Made by a program: the position numbers and the translations under genes
The notes under the pieces: generated by a model
The model's database searches: none
Seen by the model: only the letters and a program-made list of their open reading frames with translations
Told to the model about the DNA's origin: nothing
Assembly: GCA_004556055.1 (NCBI GenBank)
Contig: SFIW01000035.1
Coordinates: 1 to 54,523 of the forward strand
Origin: Planctomycetaceae bacterium
GTDB lineage: Bacteria; Planctomycetota; Planctomycetia; Pirellulales; Thermoguttaceae
Reading direction: 5' to 3'
DNA length: 54,523 nucleotides
In this document: one piece after another, positions 53,776 to 54,523 of the stretch
Numbering within the stretch: position 1 is the first letter of the stretch
How the letters are laid out: every line of letters starts with the position of its first letter

Positions 53776-54523
53776 TTATTGGCGCTTGCCGCGCTTTGGA
53801 GTCGGCTTTTTGCCGCGGAGGCGCTCCTGCTCCTTTTCTTGCTCCTGCTCCTGGGCGTAGCGCTCGCGGTTGAGTTTCGAGAGGCGCGACCAAAACGCGA
53901 CCCGCGCCTTCTCGCTGACCGTATAGCGCAGATTCTGCCCCTCGGGCTGATAGCTGACATGATGGAACCCGTGCTCTAAGGGAACGTCGTCCCATCCGTA
54001 CGCTTTGACGGCGATCGCGTCGATCTCGCGCTGCATATCGCGCATCGCGAGGATCCGTTCGTCCGTTTCGCGCTCGTCGTGGAAGCGATTATACAACGCC
54101 GTCAACCCGATCTTCTCCGACGTCATGATCTCGCGGCGCAACGCGTCGAAGCGCTCCCCTAACTCCTCCAACCCCGGCATTTCTTTTCTTGGGAAGGGGA
54201 ACGTTTCGTAACAGTCGCTCGGCGTGAAGCGAAGTCGCGTTTCCAGTCGCGAACCCTGTTTCCACACCCAATCGTGGAAAAGCGACGAACTGAGGAACGC
54301 GCCGGGTACCTTCGGTAGGAGGATGACAAGGGCGTCTGAAAAGACGACTGAGTCAAGTCTTTTCTGGACTATGCAATATTTTGAATGTCTGCAGGTTATG
54401 TATATGTCGGATGGTGTTTCTTTAAACCTCTTGCAAAAGTCCTTAGGATGTTTGGCAAAAGAGCTACCCCTCCCGATTGCATGATAGAGCACTGGTCTGG
54501 GGCATAAGTAAAGCCACCAATTC
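53776..54523 (-). CDS. C-terminal part of a type IIG/DrmMI-like adenine methyltransferase (5' end outside window)
   Basis: The frame is open to the window edge; the residues before the internal GTG at 54492 read NWWLYLCPRPV, like the WW-x-x-RPR segment of these enzymes, so the gene continues past base 54523. Visible motifs are FSDALVILL, SSLFHDWVWKQGSRLETR and FTPSDCYETFPFPRKE, the hallmark YTPSDxFETFPFP of type IIG and DISARM methylase C-termini, then LEELGERFDALRREIM and TALYNRFHDE. The tail is Glu/Gln/Lys-rich. The catalytic NPPY domain would lie outside the window. As the same-strand gene upstream of drmA, it fits drmMI of class 1 DISARM, but a solitary restriction-modification enzyme is not excluded. 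Confidence 0.75.
   Translation of the reverse strand, partial: NWWLYLCPRPVLYHAIGRGSSFAKHPKDFCKRFKETPSDIYITCRHSKYCIVQKRLDSVVFSDALVILLPKVPGAFLSSSLFHDWVWKQGSRLETRLRFTPSDCYETFPFPRKEMPGLEELGERFDALRREIMTSEKIGLTALYNRFHDERETDERILAMRDMQREIDAIAVKAYGWDDVPLEHGFHHVSYQPEGQNLRYTVSEKARVAFWSRLSKLNRERYAQEQEQEKEQERLRGKKPTPKRGKRQ

Overview
The window looks like a chromosomal segment from a member of the Planctomycetota. This rests on three things. The first is an EF-Tu whose switch I carries the KTVT variant in place of RGIT. The second is an exceptionally long Hsp70-like protein whose substrate-binding half is replaced by a DUF3731-like region. The third is the mix of exported Gfo/Idh/MocA and DUF4832-type proteins. 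The genus cannot be told from the sequence alone. Base composition is moderately GC-rich, with CG-rich codon choice across most of the window and visibly AT-richer stretches at the right end.

Left part (1-5.9 kb): the 3' part of a DUF4832/glycosidase-like gene, converging on an exported Gfo/Idh/MocA-like protein with an apparent ExbD/TolR-like C-terminal domain, then the Hsp70/DUF3731 gene. Translation/transcription block (6.1-21.6 kb): a tRNA cluster Thr(TGT)-Tyr-Tyr-Gly-Thr(GGT) followed by tuf, then tRNA-Trp-secE-nusG, rplK-rplA-rplJ-rplL and rpoB-rpoC. The order Thr-Tyr-Gly-Thr-tuf matches the well-known enterobacterial cluster, but the last tRNA-Thr has an acceptor stem that does not pair. 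Biotin block (21.7-25.7 kb): birA-bioB-bioD-bioA.

Middle part (25.9-41.2 kb): on the minus strand, an MMPL/RND exporter with an upstream lipoprotein, two tandem clpP genes, an ADP-forming acyl-CoA synthetase, an extended SDR and dnaB; on the plus strand, a metal-type ABC ATPase, ahcY, a DUF1015 gene and hisH.

Right part (41.2-54.5 kb) is accessory. After a GNAT acetyltransferase remnant and an orphan 118-residue gene comes an overlapping minus-strand operon. I read it as the core of a DISARM anti-phage system: drmA (SF2 helicase), drmB (DUF1998) and drmC (single-HKD phospholipase-D-like). At the right edge, on the same strand, lies the C-terminal part of a type IIG/DrmMI-like adenine methyltransferase, which would be the modification subunit of a class 1 DISARM. 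About 4.8 kb of unrelated material lies between it and drmA: a DUF362 gene, an AAA_14/DUF4143 ATPase flanked by 40-bp imperfect direct repeats, a Schlafen/AlbA_2-type ATP-binding regulator, and an 11-bp-period minisatellite of about 0.5 kb. This split DISARM locus is the most notable part of the window. No CRISPR array, rRNA, transposase or integrase was recognised.
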